From contig NZ_JAJLJH010000001.1 in the NCBI RefSeq assembly GCF_023231945.1, positions 1,550,001 to 1,614,000 of the forward strand: DNA of 64,000 bases. The letters run 5' to 3'. Both the position numbers and the translations under genes were made by a program. Position 1 is the stretch's first letter. The number at the start of each line of letters is the position of its first letter. This DNA is from Scleromatobacter humisilvae (GTDB taxonomy: Bacteria > Pseudomonadota > Gammaproteobacteria > Burkholderiales > Burkholderiaceae_C). The notes under the pieces were generated by a model. It saw only the letters and a list, made by a program, of their open reading frames with translations, did no database searches and was not told the origin of the DNA. This document shows positions 48,405 through 56,074 of the stretch, one piece after another.

Positions 48405-49916
48405 ATGACCATCTACACCGACCTGGCCGACGACATCGAGCGCCAGATCCGCCGCGGCGTGCTCCGCCCCGGCGAGCGCTTGCCATCGGTGCGCGCGCTG
48501 TGCACCGCGCGCGGCATCAGCCAGGGCACGGTGATGCAGGCCTACTACCTGCTGGAGGATCGCGGGCTGGTGTCCACGCGCCCGCGCTCGGGCTACTTCG
48601 TCAACGCCACCGCGCGGACGACGCTGCCCCGCCCGACGATGCCCACGCTCGAGCCCGAGCCGCCGGTACACGTGGTGCCTGCCAATCTGCTCTACTCGGT
48701 CCTCAACGGCATGAAGCAGCGCGAGAACGTGCCGCTCGGAAGCGCGTTTGCCAGCCCGCTGCTGTTCCCGCTGCCCAAGCTGGCGCAGCTGCTGGGCAAC
48801 GCGGCGCGCCGGCTCGATCCGTGGCGCATCGTCGACGACCTGCCGCCCGGCAACGCCGACCTGCGGCGCCACATCGCGCGGCGCTACCTCGAGATGGGCG
48901 CCGACGTCGACGTCGCCGACATCGTCATCACCAGCGGGGCCTCCGAGGCGCTGATGCTGTCGCTCATCTCGGCGACGCAGCCGGGCGACGTCGTCGCCAT
49001 CGAGTCTCCCGGGCACTACGGCGTGCTGCACACCGTCGAGGCCACCGGCCGCCGTGCCGTCTGCATTCCCACTTGCGCGCAGGACGGCATCAACCTGCCG
49101 GCGCTCGAGAACGCGCTGGCGGCCCAGCGCATCAGCGCCGTGTGGGCGATGACGACCTTCCAGAACCCGACCGGCGCGACGATGTCCGTCCGCAACAAGG
49201 AGGCGCTGGTCGCGCTGCTCGCGCGCCACGGCATCCCGCTGATCGAGAACGATGTCTACGGCGAGCTCTATTTCGACGCCGAACGCCCCGCGCCGGCCAA
49301 GACCTTCGACAAGCAGGGCGGCGTGCTGCACTGCGGCTCGTTTTCCAAGTCGCTCGCGCCCGGCTACCGCCTGGGCTGGGTCGCCGGCGGACGCTTCCAC
49401 GAGACGGTGCGGCAGAACAAGTTCCTGCTCTCGACCAATGCCAACGTGCCGGCACAGGCGGCGATCGCCGACTTCCTCAAGCACGGCGGCTACGAGCTGC
49501 ACCTGCGGCGCCTGCGCGCCACGCTGCGCAGCCAGCGCGACCAGCTGCTGCGCGCGGTGGCGCGCCACTTCCCGGCGGGCACGGCGGCGTCGCGGCCGCA
49601 CGGCGGCTACGTGATGTGGGTGCAGTTGCCGGAAGGCAGCGTCGACACGCTGGAGCTGATGCGGCACGCCCTCGACGAGGGCGTCAGCCTCGCGCCCGGC
49701 GCGCTGTTCTCGCCCAACGGCCGCCATGCGAACGACCTGCGGCTCAACTTCGGACATCCGTGGACCGCCGCGATGGAGCGCGGCGTGGCCACCATCGGCC
49801 GGCTCGCCGCGAGCCTGTCGCCCGCGCAGCCGCCCTTGCTGGGGTCCGCGCCCGGCGACGAGCGCCCCCTGGCCAAGCTGCGCTCGCCGCCGGGCGTCCA
49901 ATGCGTCGACGAATGA
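48405..49916 (+). CDS. MocR-type regulator/PLP aminotransferase-like protein, second copy
   Basis: A 503-residue GntR-aminotransferase fusion. The winged helix spans residues 1-72 (Leu-Pro-Ser-Val-Arg-Ala-Leu-Cys and Ser-Gln-Gly-Thr-Val-Met-Gln-Ala-Tyr). The aminotransferase-like part has the PLP lysine in [10 protein letters not shown], Asn-Pro-Thr-Gly, and Asn-Asp-Val-Tyr-Gly-Glu. The last 30 residues are an Ala/Pro-rich tail. It resembles the MocR at 29795 in plan but is not a close copy. A GAGAG site precedes the ATG. Its target genes are unknown; the divergent chemoreceptor is the nearest candidate. Confidence 0.9.
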   Translation: MTIYTDLADDIERQIRRGVLRPGERLPSVRALCTARGISQGTVMQAYYLLEDRGLVSTRPRSGYFVNATARTTLPRPTMPTLEPEPPVHVVPANLLYSVLNGMKQRENVPLGSAFASPLLFPLPKLAQLLGNAARRLDPWRIVDDLPPGNADLRRHIARRYLEMGADVDVADIVITSGASEALMLSLISATQPGDVVAIESPGHYGVLHTVEATGRRAVCIPTCAQDGINLPALENALAAQRISAVWAMTTFQNPTGATMSVRNKEALVALLARHGIPLIENDVYGELYFDAERPAPAKTFDKQGGVLHCGSFSKSLAPGYRLGWVAGGRFHETVRQNKFLLSTNANVPAQAAIADFLKHGGYELHLRRLRATLRSQRDQLLRAVARHFPAGTAASRPHGGYVMWVQLPEGSVDTLELMRHALDEGVSLAPGALFSPNGRHANDLRLNFGHPWTAAMERGVATIGRLAASLSPAQPPLLGSAPGDERPLAKLRSPPGVQCVDE

Positions 49917-50118
49917 CCCTGCCGATGTGACGGTCGTCTGCTGCGGCCGGCGACCTGCAGATCTGCTTCTGGCTGCTTGGCCAGCGCTTGCCTAGAGTGA
50001 CGTCATCCGCGATCCGTTCGCGCCACGCACTCCAACAAGCCATGTCGATCCGCCTGCCCCAGTCCGTCCACCTCGCCCACGCCTGCACGGCACGATGCCG
50101 CGCCACGGAGCGTGGACG

Positions 50119-50619
50119 ATGAATTGCGCCCGCCGCGTGGACGACGCGTCGTCCCCCCGCACGGGCCGCGAGGCCTGCCTCGACCTGCTCGCCACCGTGC
50201 TGGGTCATCCGCCCGGCAACGTGCGCGGCACGGCGCTGTTCCTCCTCGACTGCTGCGGCCCGCGGCTGGACGACGACGCCCTTGCGGAGGTCGAACGCCG
50301 CCTGGGCGCCGCGGCGCCGGCGTGGCACCGCCTGATGCGCGGCGACGCCGGCGAGTTCGTCGTGATCGCCCAGGGCCTGGTCGACGGCGGCGCCGTGCTC
50401 ACCGCGGCGGCCCGGCTGGTGCACGCGTTCGACGACGCGCTGCAGACGTCCGACCTGCCGCTGTGCCCCGACGTGGCCATCGGCATCTCCTTCGCATCGC
50501 AGCAGTCGGCGCGCGCCGAGGCCATGCTCAAGGCCGCGGAGTCCGGGCTGCGCGAGTCGCGCGCGGCGAACCGGCTCGGTCGCCGCGGCATGCCGCCGTC
50601 GAATCCGCCGCGCGAATGA
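50119..50619 (+). CDS. Stand-alone degenerate GGDEF-like domain
   Basis: A 166-residue protein whose strand order follows a diguanylate cyclase: Thr-Gly-Arg-Glu-Ala-Cys-Leu-Asp-Leu-Leu, then Ala-Leu-Phe-Leu-Leu-Asp in place of the metal-binding strand, then Arg-Leu-Met-Arg-Gly-Asp-Ala-Gly-Glu-Phe (71-80) where GGDEF would stand, and finally Ile-Gly-Ile-Ser-Phe-Ala, the usual next strand. The active loop reads GDAGEF and several metal and substrate residues are missing, so it is probably inactive as an enzyme. It may bind a partner or c-di-GMP. There is no sensor domain. A GGAG site supports the start at 50119 over 50095. Confidence 0.65.
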   Translation: MNCARRVDDASSPRTGREACLDLLATVLGHPPGNVRGTALFLLDCCGPRLDDDALAEVERRLGAAAPAWHRLMRGDAGEFVVIAQGLVDGGAVLTAAARLVHAFDDALQTSDLPLCPDVAIGISFASQQSARAEAMLKAAESGLRESRAANRLGRRGMPPSNPPRE

Positions 50620-50624
50620 GGCGC

Positions 50625-51506
50625 TCAGCGACCGACAGCGTCGAGCAGCGCGGCGGCCCGCGTCATCGCGTCGTCCTTGGCCGCGCGGTTGCCGGCGACG
50701 GCCTGGCGGGCCTTGCCGGGGTCGTCGAAGTCGTGCGTCGCGCCGGCGTAGGTCGTGACCGCGACCGGGCCGCCGCTCGCCTTCGCGAGGACCTTGGCGC
50801 AGGTTTCGGGCGACACCTCCTCGTCGTCCGACCCGAGGAAGGCCCACAGCGGCGCGTCGAAGCCCGGACGTTGCGAGAGCAGCGCCTTCGGCCCGCAGCC
50901 GGGGTAGAAGACGAGCGCGGCGCGGAACCGCAGCGCCTTGGTCGCACTCGCGCCCGCGGCCTGGCGTTGCATCGTGTTGAGCGCGGTGCTGGCGCCGTTG
51001 GACCAGCCCTGCAGCATCACGCGCGCGGGCGTGACGTCCGCGCGCGCGCCCAGCCACGCGAGCGCGCCCTCGGCGTCGAGCGGGCGCACGGTGAGTTCGT
51101 TGACGGCGTCCCGATCCGGGTCGTCGTGCGTGAAGCGGCCATAGCCGTGCGCGCGGCCGCGCGGGCCGAAGCTGTCGACCAGCAGCGCCACGTAGCCGTG
51201 CGCGGCCCAGTACTCGCCCCACATCTCGTGGCGCCTGGACAGCGTCGCGGCGTTGCAGGGCGACGCCTGCCCCGGCGCGACAAGCGTGCAGCCGGCGCTC
51301 GCGTTGGACGAGTACGGACCGGCGCGCCCGTGCAGCATCACGATCGCCGGATGCGGGCCGGCGCCGGCCGGCTCGAACAGGTAGCCGACAAGCTCGGTCG
51401 TGCCGTCGGCGCTGGGGAAGTGCGTGGCCCGCGGCGCGGCGGCCGCGGACCACACTGTGAACCCGAGCAGCAGCGCCGGAATGAAGGATCGGATCGATCG
51501 GGGCAT
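50625..51506 (-). CDS. Secreted dienelactone-hydrolase-like alpha/beta hydrolase
   Basis: A 293-residue alpha/beta hydrolase with a signal peptide (about 1-23). The nucleophile lies in Gln-Gly-Trp-Ser-Asn-Gly, the acid aspartate in Gly-Ser-Asp-Asp-Glu, and the catalytic His in Gly-Ala-Thr-His-Asp-Phe, so the triad is complete. The overall plan is that of dienelactone hydrolase, although the usual nucleophile there is Cys. An insertion of about 25 residues with two cysteines follows the oxyanion strand. A GAGGAG site precedes the start. The substrate is probably an ester or lactone met in the periplasm. Confidence 0.85.
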   Translation of the reverse strand: MPRSIRSFIPALLLGFTVWSAAAAPRATHFPSADGTTELVGYLFEPAGAGPHPAIVMLHGRAGPYSSNASAGCTLVAPGQASPCNAATLSRRHEMWGEYWAAHGYVALLVDSFGPRGRAHGYGRFTHDDPDRDAVNELTVRPLDAEGALAWLGARADVTPARVMLQGWSNGASTALNTMQRQAAGASATKALRFRAALVFYPGCGPKALLSQRPGFDAPLWAFLGSDDEEVSPETCAKVLAKASGGPVAVTTYAGATHDFDDPGKARQAVAGNRAAKDDAMTRAAALLDAVGR

Positions 51507-51622
51507 CGCGGTCTCCTCAACGCCATGGCGCAGTGTGGCGCGAAGTCCCGCACCTCCGCACAGGGACTTCAGGTTGAGAACAGAATCGCCGCCGACGCAT
51601 AACATCAACGAAGGAGATCGTC

Positions 51623-51805
51623 ATGTGGCTGCTGCTGTTGCTGCCGTTCATCGGGCTGTTGTGGGTGCCCTTCTACAACACCGACGCCCTGCCGGCGCTG
51701 TTCGGCTTTCCGTTCTTCTACTGGTACCAGCTGCTGTGGGTGCCGATCACGGCCTTCCTGATCTGGCTCGTCTATCGTGACGGCCTGCGCAAGGGAGTGA
51801 AGTGA
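51623..51805 (+). CDS. DUF3311 small membrane subunit of a solute symporter
   Basis: A 60-residue protein with two membrane helices and the DUF3311 pattern (Pro-Phe-Tyr-Asn near residue 17, Phe-Pro-Phe-Phe-Tyr-Trp-Tyr-Gln in the loop before helix 2). Members of this family nearly always precede a sodium:solute symporter gene and probably act as an accessory subunit. AAGGAG lies nine bases upstream of the ATG. Its stop shares one base with the start of the symporter (TGATG), so the pair is made together. Confidence 0.9.
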   Translation: MWLLLLLPFIGLLWVPFYNTDALPALFGFPFFYWYQLLWVPITAFLIWLVYRDGLRKGVK

Positions 51806-53298
51806 TGGGCGACAACATCAACTGGACGGCCCTCTGGGTCTTCGTCTTCTTCTTCGCGCTGGTCACGGTGATGGGCTTCTGGGCCTCGCGCTGGAACCGC
51901 AGCGACAAGCAAGGCGCGCATCTCGACGAATGGGGCCTGGGCGGACGCAGCTTCGGCACCTGGATCACCTGGTTCCTCGTCGGCGGCGACTTCTACACGG
52001 CCTACACGGTGATCGCCGTGCCGGCGCTGGTCTACGCGGTCGGCGCCTACGGCTTCTTCGCGTTGCCGTACACGATCCTCGTCTACCCGATCGTGTTCGT
52101 GATCATGCCCAAGCTGTGGCACGCGGCGCAGAAGGCCGGGCACGTGACGGCGGCCGACGTCGTCTATGGCCGCTACGGCTCGCGCCCGCTGGAGCTCGCG
52201 GTGGCGGTGACGGCCGTCGTCGCGACGATGCCCTACATCGCGCTGCAGCTGGTGGGCATGGGCGTGGTGATCAACGCGCTGGGCTTCACCGGCGAGCTGC
52301 CGCTGGCGGTCGCGTTCGTCATCCTCGCGCTGTACACGTACTCGGCGGGCCTGCGCGCGCCGGCGCTGATCGCGTTCGTCAAGGACCTGATGATCTACAT
52401 CGTCGTGCTGGTGGCCGTGATCCTCGTGCCGATGAAGCTCGGCGGCTACGCGCACGTGTTCGACGTGGCCAGCAGCGCTTTCGCGGCGAAGAAGGCCGGC
52501 GGCCTGCTGCTCAAGCCCGCGCAGTACCTGCCGTATGCGACGCTGGCCATCGGCTCGGCGATGGCGGCGTTCATGTACCCGCATACGCTCACGGGTATCT
52601 TTGCCGCCAGGAGCGCCGACACCATCCGCAAGAACGCCGTCTTCCTGCCCGCGTACACGGTGCTGCTGGGCCTGATCGCGCTGCTGGGCTACATGGCATA
52701 TGCGGCCGGCGTCGACGTCCACGGCAACAACAACGCCGTCGTGCCGGCGCTGTTCAGCGCGCTGTTCCCGGCGTGGTTCGTCGGCTTCGCGTTCGCCGCG
52801 ATCGCGATCGGCGCGCTGGTGCCGGCGGCGGTGATGTCCATCGGCGCGGCCAACCTGTTCACGCGCAACTTCTGGAAGGCCTACGTGCAGCCCGGCGTCA
52901 CGCCCGAGGGCGAGGCCAAGGTCGCCAAGCTGGTGTCGCTGGTCGTCAAGGTGGGCGCGCTGGTGATCATCCTGGTGCTGCCGACCAAGTTCGCGCTGGA
53001 CCTGCAGCTGCTGGGCGGCGTCTGGATCCTGCAGACCTTCCCGGCCGTCGTGTTCGGCCTGTTCTTCGCGTGGTTCCGCGCGCCGGCGCTGCTGACGGGA
53101 TGGGCCGTCGGCCTGGCCACCGGCACGTGGCTGGTGTTCGCGGATGGCGTCAAGCCGGTGCACACCTTCGACCTCGGCGGCGACAAGATCACGCTGTACA
53201 CCGGCCTGTTCGCGCTGGCGGTCAACATCGTCGTCGCGGCGATCGCGCAGCTGGCGCTGGGCCAGCGCGGCCGCGCGCCGCTGGCGCCGCAGGCCTGA
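51805..53298 (+). CDS. Sodium:solute symporter, MctP-like monocarboxylate family
   Basis: A 497-residue symporter with about 13 membrane helices. Its Gly-Leu-Gly-Gly-Arg-Ser-Phe-Gly-Thr and Trp-Phe-Leu-Val-Gly-Gly-Asp segments near helix 2, and Met-Tyr-Pro-His-Thr-Leu-Thr-Gly near helix 7, agree with SSSF members of the MctP type, which take up lactate, pyruvate or alanine. The partner DUF3311 gene supports this. An in-frame GTG one codon earlier is a possible start. The operon ends with the terminator at 53321-53347. Confidence 0.88.
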   Translation: MGDNINWTALWVFVFFFALVTVMGFWASRWNRSDKQGAHLDEWGLGGRSFGTWITWFLVGGDFYTAYTVIAVPALVYAVGAYGFFALPYTILVYPIVFVIMPKLWHAAQKAGHVTAADVVYGRYGSRPLELAVAVTAVVATMPYIALQLVGMGVVINALGFTGELPLAVAFVILALYTYSAGLRAPALIAFVKDLMIYIVVLVAVILVPMKLGGYAHVFDVASSAFAAKKAGGLLLKPAQYLPYATLAIGSAMAAFMYPHTLTGIFAARSADTIRKNAVFLPAYTVLLGLIALLGYMAYAAGVDVHGNNNAVVPALFSALFPAWFVGFAFAAIAIGALVPAAVMSIGAANLFTRNFWKAYVQPGVTPEGEAKVAKLVSLVVKVGALVIILVLPTKFALDLQLLGGVWILQTFPAVVFGLFFAWFRAPALLTGWAVGLATGTWLVFADGVKPVHTFDLGGDKITLYTGLFALAVNIVVAAIAQLALGQRGRAPLAPQA

Positions 53299-53320
53299 CG
53301 CTTCGCGTCTGCCGCAACGA

Positions 53321-53347
53321 AAGAAGCCCGCGGCGTGCGGGCTTCTT
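53321..53347. terminator. Intrinsic terminator between symporter and nickel/cobalt exporter
   Basis: A perfect 11-bp stem (53321-53331 with 53337-53347) encloses the 5-base loop GGCGT. A weak pyrimidine-rich tract follows on the plus strand. It lies between two convergent genes, so it may serve both. Confidence 0.85.
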
Positions 53348-53367
53348 CCTTTCCGGCGGGCGTTCGA

Positions 53368-54294
53368 TCAGGCGAGCGCGTGGATTGCCTGGTATCCGAC
53401 GTAGAGCCCGACCAGCAGGATCAGTCCGCCCGAGAAGTAAGGTGCCTTCGCGGCGAACTCGCTGAAGCGTCCGCTGCTCACGTGCTTCGACAGGTGCTTG
53501 ATGCTGAGCGCCGCGACGACACCCGAGGCGACCATCGTCAACGCGAGGCCGATGCTGAAGCCCAGCACCAGCGTCGCGCCCAGGGCGATCTTCTTCAGCT
53601 GGAGGCACAGCAGCAGCACCGTGATCGACGCGGGGCACGGGATCAGGCCGCCCGTCAGTCCGAACAGGATGATCTGGCCGGTGGTGACCTCGCGGCCGGC
53701 GAAGCGGCGCTGGATCTGCTCGGCGTGCTCGCGAGCGTGGGCGTCGGCGACAGGCGCGGCGACCAGCGTGGCCGTGGCGGCGCCGTCGGCCTGTGCGTGC
53801 GCGTGGACGTGGTCGTGGTCGTGGCCGTGGCTGCATGCGGCGCCGTGGGCGTGATCGTGGTGCGCGTGGCCATGATCATGCGCGTGGTGGTCATGGTGAT
53901 CGTGCGCGTGCCCATGATCGTGCCCATCGCTGCCGTGGTCGTGGAAGCACGCCGCCTTGTCCTGCGACGTCCGCCACAGCATCCACAGCGCAACGCCGAC
54001 GATCAGCACTGCCGAGATCAGCTGCATCCACGGCTCGCTCGCCTCCGCGCTCCACTGCCGGCCGAAGTACATGCCGCCGAGCGCGATCAGCCAGACGATG
54101 GCCGTGTGCGACACCGTCGCCGCCAGCCCCAGCAGCACGGCCTGCGCCAGCGTGCCGCGCACCGCGACGATGAACGCGGCCATCATCGTCTTCGAGTGGC
54201 CGGGCTCCAGGCCGTGCAACGCACCCAGCAGGATCGCGCTGGGAATGAACAGCCAGGCGTTGCCGCCGGCCAGCAGGGTATGGAAATCGGTCAT
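53368..54294 (-). CDS. rcnA: Nickel/cobalt exporter, RcnA family, with His-rich loop
   Basis: A 308-residue membrane protein with six helices. Helix 1 carries His-Gly-Leu-Glu-Pro-Gly-His-Ser-Lys and helix 2 Ser-His-Thr, the RcnA/NiCoT metal-selection residues. Between helices 3 and 4 is a cytoplasmic loop of about 50 residues holding some 23 histidines with many aspartates, bounded by two cysteines, a likely metal reservoir. The last helices contain Gly-Gly-Leu-Ile-Pro-Cys-Pro. It pumps Ni or Co out of the cell. Its ATG overlaps the csoR-type stop as ATGA, so it is co-expressed with its probable sensor. Confidence 0.92.
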   Translation of the reverse strand: MTDFHTLLAGGNAWLFIPSAILLGALHGLEPGHSKTMMAAFIVAVRGTLAQAVLLGLAATVSHTAIVWLIALGGMYFGRQWSAEASEPWMQLISAVLIVGVALWMLWRTSQDKAACFHDHGSDGHDHGHAHDHHDHHAHDHGHAHHDHAHGAACSHGHDHDHVHAHAQADGAATATLVAAPVADAHAREHAEQIQRRFAGREVTTGQIILFGLTGGLIPCPASITVLLLCLQLKKIALGATLVLGFSIGLALTMVASGVVAALSIKHLSKHVSSGRFSEFAAKAPYFSGGLILLVGLYVGYQAIHALA

Positions 54295-54554
54295 AGGTAC
54301 TTGGTGATGGCCTTGAACTGGCTGATGGCGTCGCGCGCGCCCACGCCCTCGACGGCGTGCTCCAGGCAGTGGTCGATGTGGTCGTGCACCAGCGTCTTCT
54401 TGGCGTTGGCCACGGCGCTCTCGACCGCCTGCATCTGCTGGGCGATCTCGAGGCAGTCGCGGCCTTCCTCGAGCATCGCGACGATGCTGCGCAGGTGGCC
54501 TTCGGCGCGCTTCAGGCGCTTGATGATGTCGGGATGGGACGGGTGGACGGACAT
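54291..54554 (-). CDS. CsoR/InrS-type metal-sensing repressor
   Basis: An 87-residue, all-helical DUF156 repressor. Numbered from the chosen ATG, Cys34, His59 and Cys63 show exactly the 25- and 4-residue spacing of the CsoR and InrS metal sites, and His4 and His7 lie where InrS has an extra N-terminal ligand. E. coli RcnR lacks the second Cys, so this is closer to InrS although it sits upstream of an rcnA-type exporter. It should release DNA when Ni, Co or Cu binds. The ATG at 54554 follows an AGGA site; an ATG at 54563 is possible but overlaps the operator. Confidence 0.87.
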   Translation of the reverse strand: MSVHPSHPDIIKRLKRAEGHLRSIVAMLEEGRDCLEIAQQMQAVESAVANAKKTLVHDHIDHCLEHAVEGVGARDAISQFKAITKYL

Positions 54555-54561
54555 GGGTTGC

Positions 54562-54578
54562 ATCCTGTGGGGGAGGAT
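54562..54578. promoter_or_regulatory. G-tract operator for the CsoR/InrS-type repressor
   Basis: ATCCT and AGGAT form a perfect inverted repeat around GTGGGGG. Operators of CsoR and RcnR proteins have the same design: short inverted repeats flanking a G-tract. It lies directly upstream of the repressor gene. A further AGGAT follows at 54579-54583. Confidence 0.65.
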
Positions 54579-54653
54579 AGGATAACCGACCCGGCCGTCG
54601 TGGAGCTGAAGCGGGGCCAGGCGGACGCGCGAGCGAACAACGAGAATCGGCCC

Positions 54654-55862
54654 ATGCGCCCCATCATCCACAGCCTGCTGGACACCGACCTCTACAAGTT
54701 CACGATGTGGCAGACGATGCTGCATCGCCATCCGCAGGCGCAGGCCGAGTACCGCTTCCTCTGCCGCAACACCCCGGCTTTCCCGCTGGCCGAGCTGCTG
54801 CCCGAGGTCGACGAGCAGCTCGACCACCTGTGCTCGCTGTCGTTCGCCGAGGACGAGCTCGGCTGGCTCGGCGCGTTGCGCTACATGAAGAACGACTTCG
54901 TCGACTTCCTGCGCATCTTCAAGTTCCAGCGCCGCTTCGTGCGGGCCACGATCGCGGCCGACGGGCAGACGCTGGAGATCGTCGCCGACGGCCCGCAGGT
55001 CCACGTGATGGCCTTCGAGATCTACGTGCTCGCGATCGTCAACGAGCTGTATTTCCGCCGCAGCGACCAGGCCGCCGCGCTCGTCGAGGGTCGGGCGCGC
55101 CTGCAGGCCAAGATCGCGGCGCTGCGCGCGTTCGGCGTGAACGAGCCCGCGCGCGCGCATCCGTTCGAGTTCTTCGACTTCGGCGTGCGCCGCCGCTTCT
55201 CGGGCACGTGGCAGGAGGAGGTGGTGCGCACCTTGAAGGACGAGGTGCCCGAGTTCTTCAAGGGCACGTCCAACGTGATGCTCGCCAGGAAGTTCGGGCT
55301 GGTGGCGATCGGCACGATGGCGCACGAATACCTGCAGTCGTACCAGGCCTTCGACGTGCGGCTGCGCGATTTCCAGAAGATGGCGCTCGAGAACTGGGTG
55401 CAGGAATACCGCGGCGACCTCGGCGTGGCGCTGACCGACGTCGTCGGCATGGACGCCTTCCTGGCCGACTTCGACCTCTACTTCGCCAAGCTGTTCGACG
55501 GCCTGCGCCACGATTCGGGCGACCCGATCGCGTGGGGCGAGAAGGCGCTCGCGCACTACTGCCGGCTGCGCATCGATGCCCACACCAAGCGCCTGACGTT
55601 CTCGGACGGCCTGGACCTCGAGACGTCGTTCCGCATCCATCTCCACTTCGCCGACCGCACGCAGCTGGGCTTCGGCATCGGCACCAACCTGACCAACGAC
55701 GTCGGCCTGGTGCCGCTCAACATCGTGATGAAGCTGACGCAGTGCAACGGCCAGCCGGTGGCCAAGCTGTCGGACTCGCCGGGCAAGACGCTGTGCCACG
55801 ACGAGACCTTCCTCGCCTACCTGCGGCAGGTGTTCCACCACGCCGAGCCCGTGGCGCCATGA
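54654..55862 (+). CDS. pncB: Nicotinate phosphoribosyltransferase
   Basis: A 402-residue enzyme that makes nicotinate mononucleotide from nicotinate and PRPP in NAD salvage. It has the PncB N-terminus [11 protein letters not shown], [11 protein letters not shown], the Gly-Thr-Met-Ala-His-Glu loop whose His is phosphorylated from ATP, Leu-Arg-His-Asp-Ser-Gly-Asp-Pro and Gly-Ile-Gly-Thr-Asn-Leu-Thr-Asn-Asp. Length is normal for the family. It is divergent from the metal-sensor gene but functionally unrelated to it. Confidence 0.95.
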   Translation: MRPIIHSLLDTDLYKFTMWQTMLHRHPQAQAEYRFLCRNTPAFPLAELLPEVDEQLDHLCSLSFAEDELGWLGALRYMKNDFVDFLRIFKFQRRFVRATIAADGQTLEIVADGPQVHVMAFEIYVLAIVNELYFRRSDQAAALVEGRARLQAKIAALRAFGVNEPARAHPFEFFDFGVRRRFSGTWQEEVVRTLKDEVPEFFKGTSNVMLARKFGLVAIGTMAHEYLQSYQAFDVRLRDFQKMALENWVQEYRGDLGVALTDVVGMDAFLADFDLYFAKLFDGLRHDSGDPIAWGEKALAHYCRLRIDAHTKRLTFSDGLDLETSFRIHLHFADRTQLGFGIGTNLTNDVGLVPLNIVMKLTQCNGQPVAKLSDSPGKTLCHDETFLAYLRQVFHHAEPVAP

Positions 55863-56074
55863 ATGCGCCGTCGTGAGCGCCTTTGGTGCATGGTCGCCGT
55901 CACGCGCGCCGCGGCGAACCACATCGGTGCGAACGGTCGCGCAGACGCCGAACTGGACCGTGAACGGGCTTGAATTCGCCCGATGAACAGCGTCGGACGG
56001 GGCGCTAACATGGCCCTCGGTCAACGCTGTCATCCTCGGCGCGCACCCGGCCTCCCGCACCGCATCCCCCATCC

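Noticed and set aside
46596-49901. A 1101-codon frame joining the chemoreceptor to more than 500 upstream residues.
   Set aside because: The upstream part is an Arg/His/Gly-rich shadow of the MocR gene; the receptor begins at ATG 48161 with its first membrane helix.
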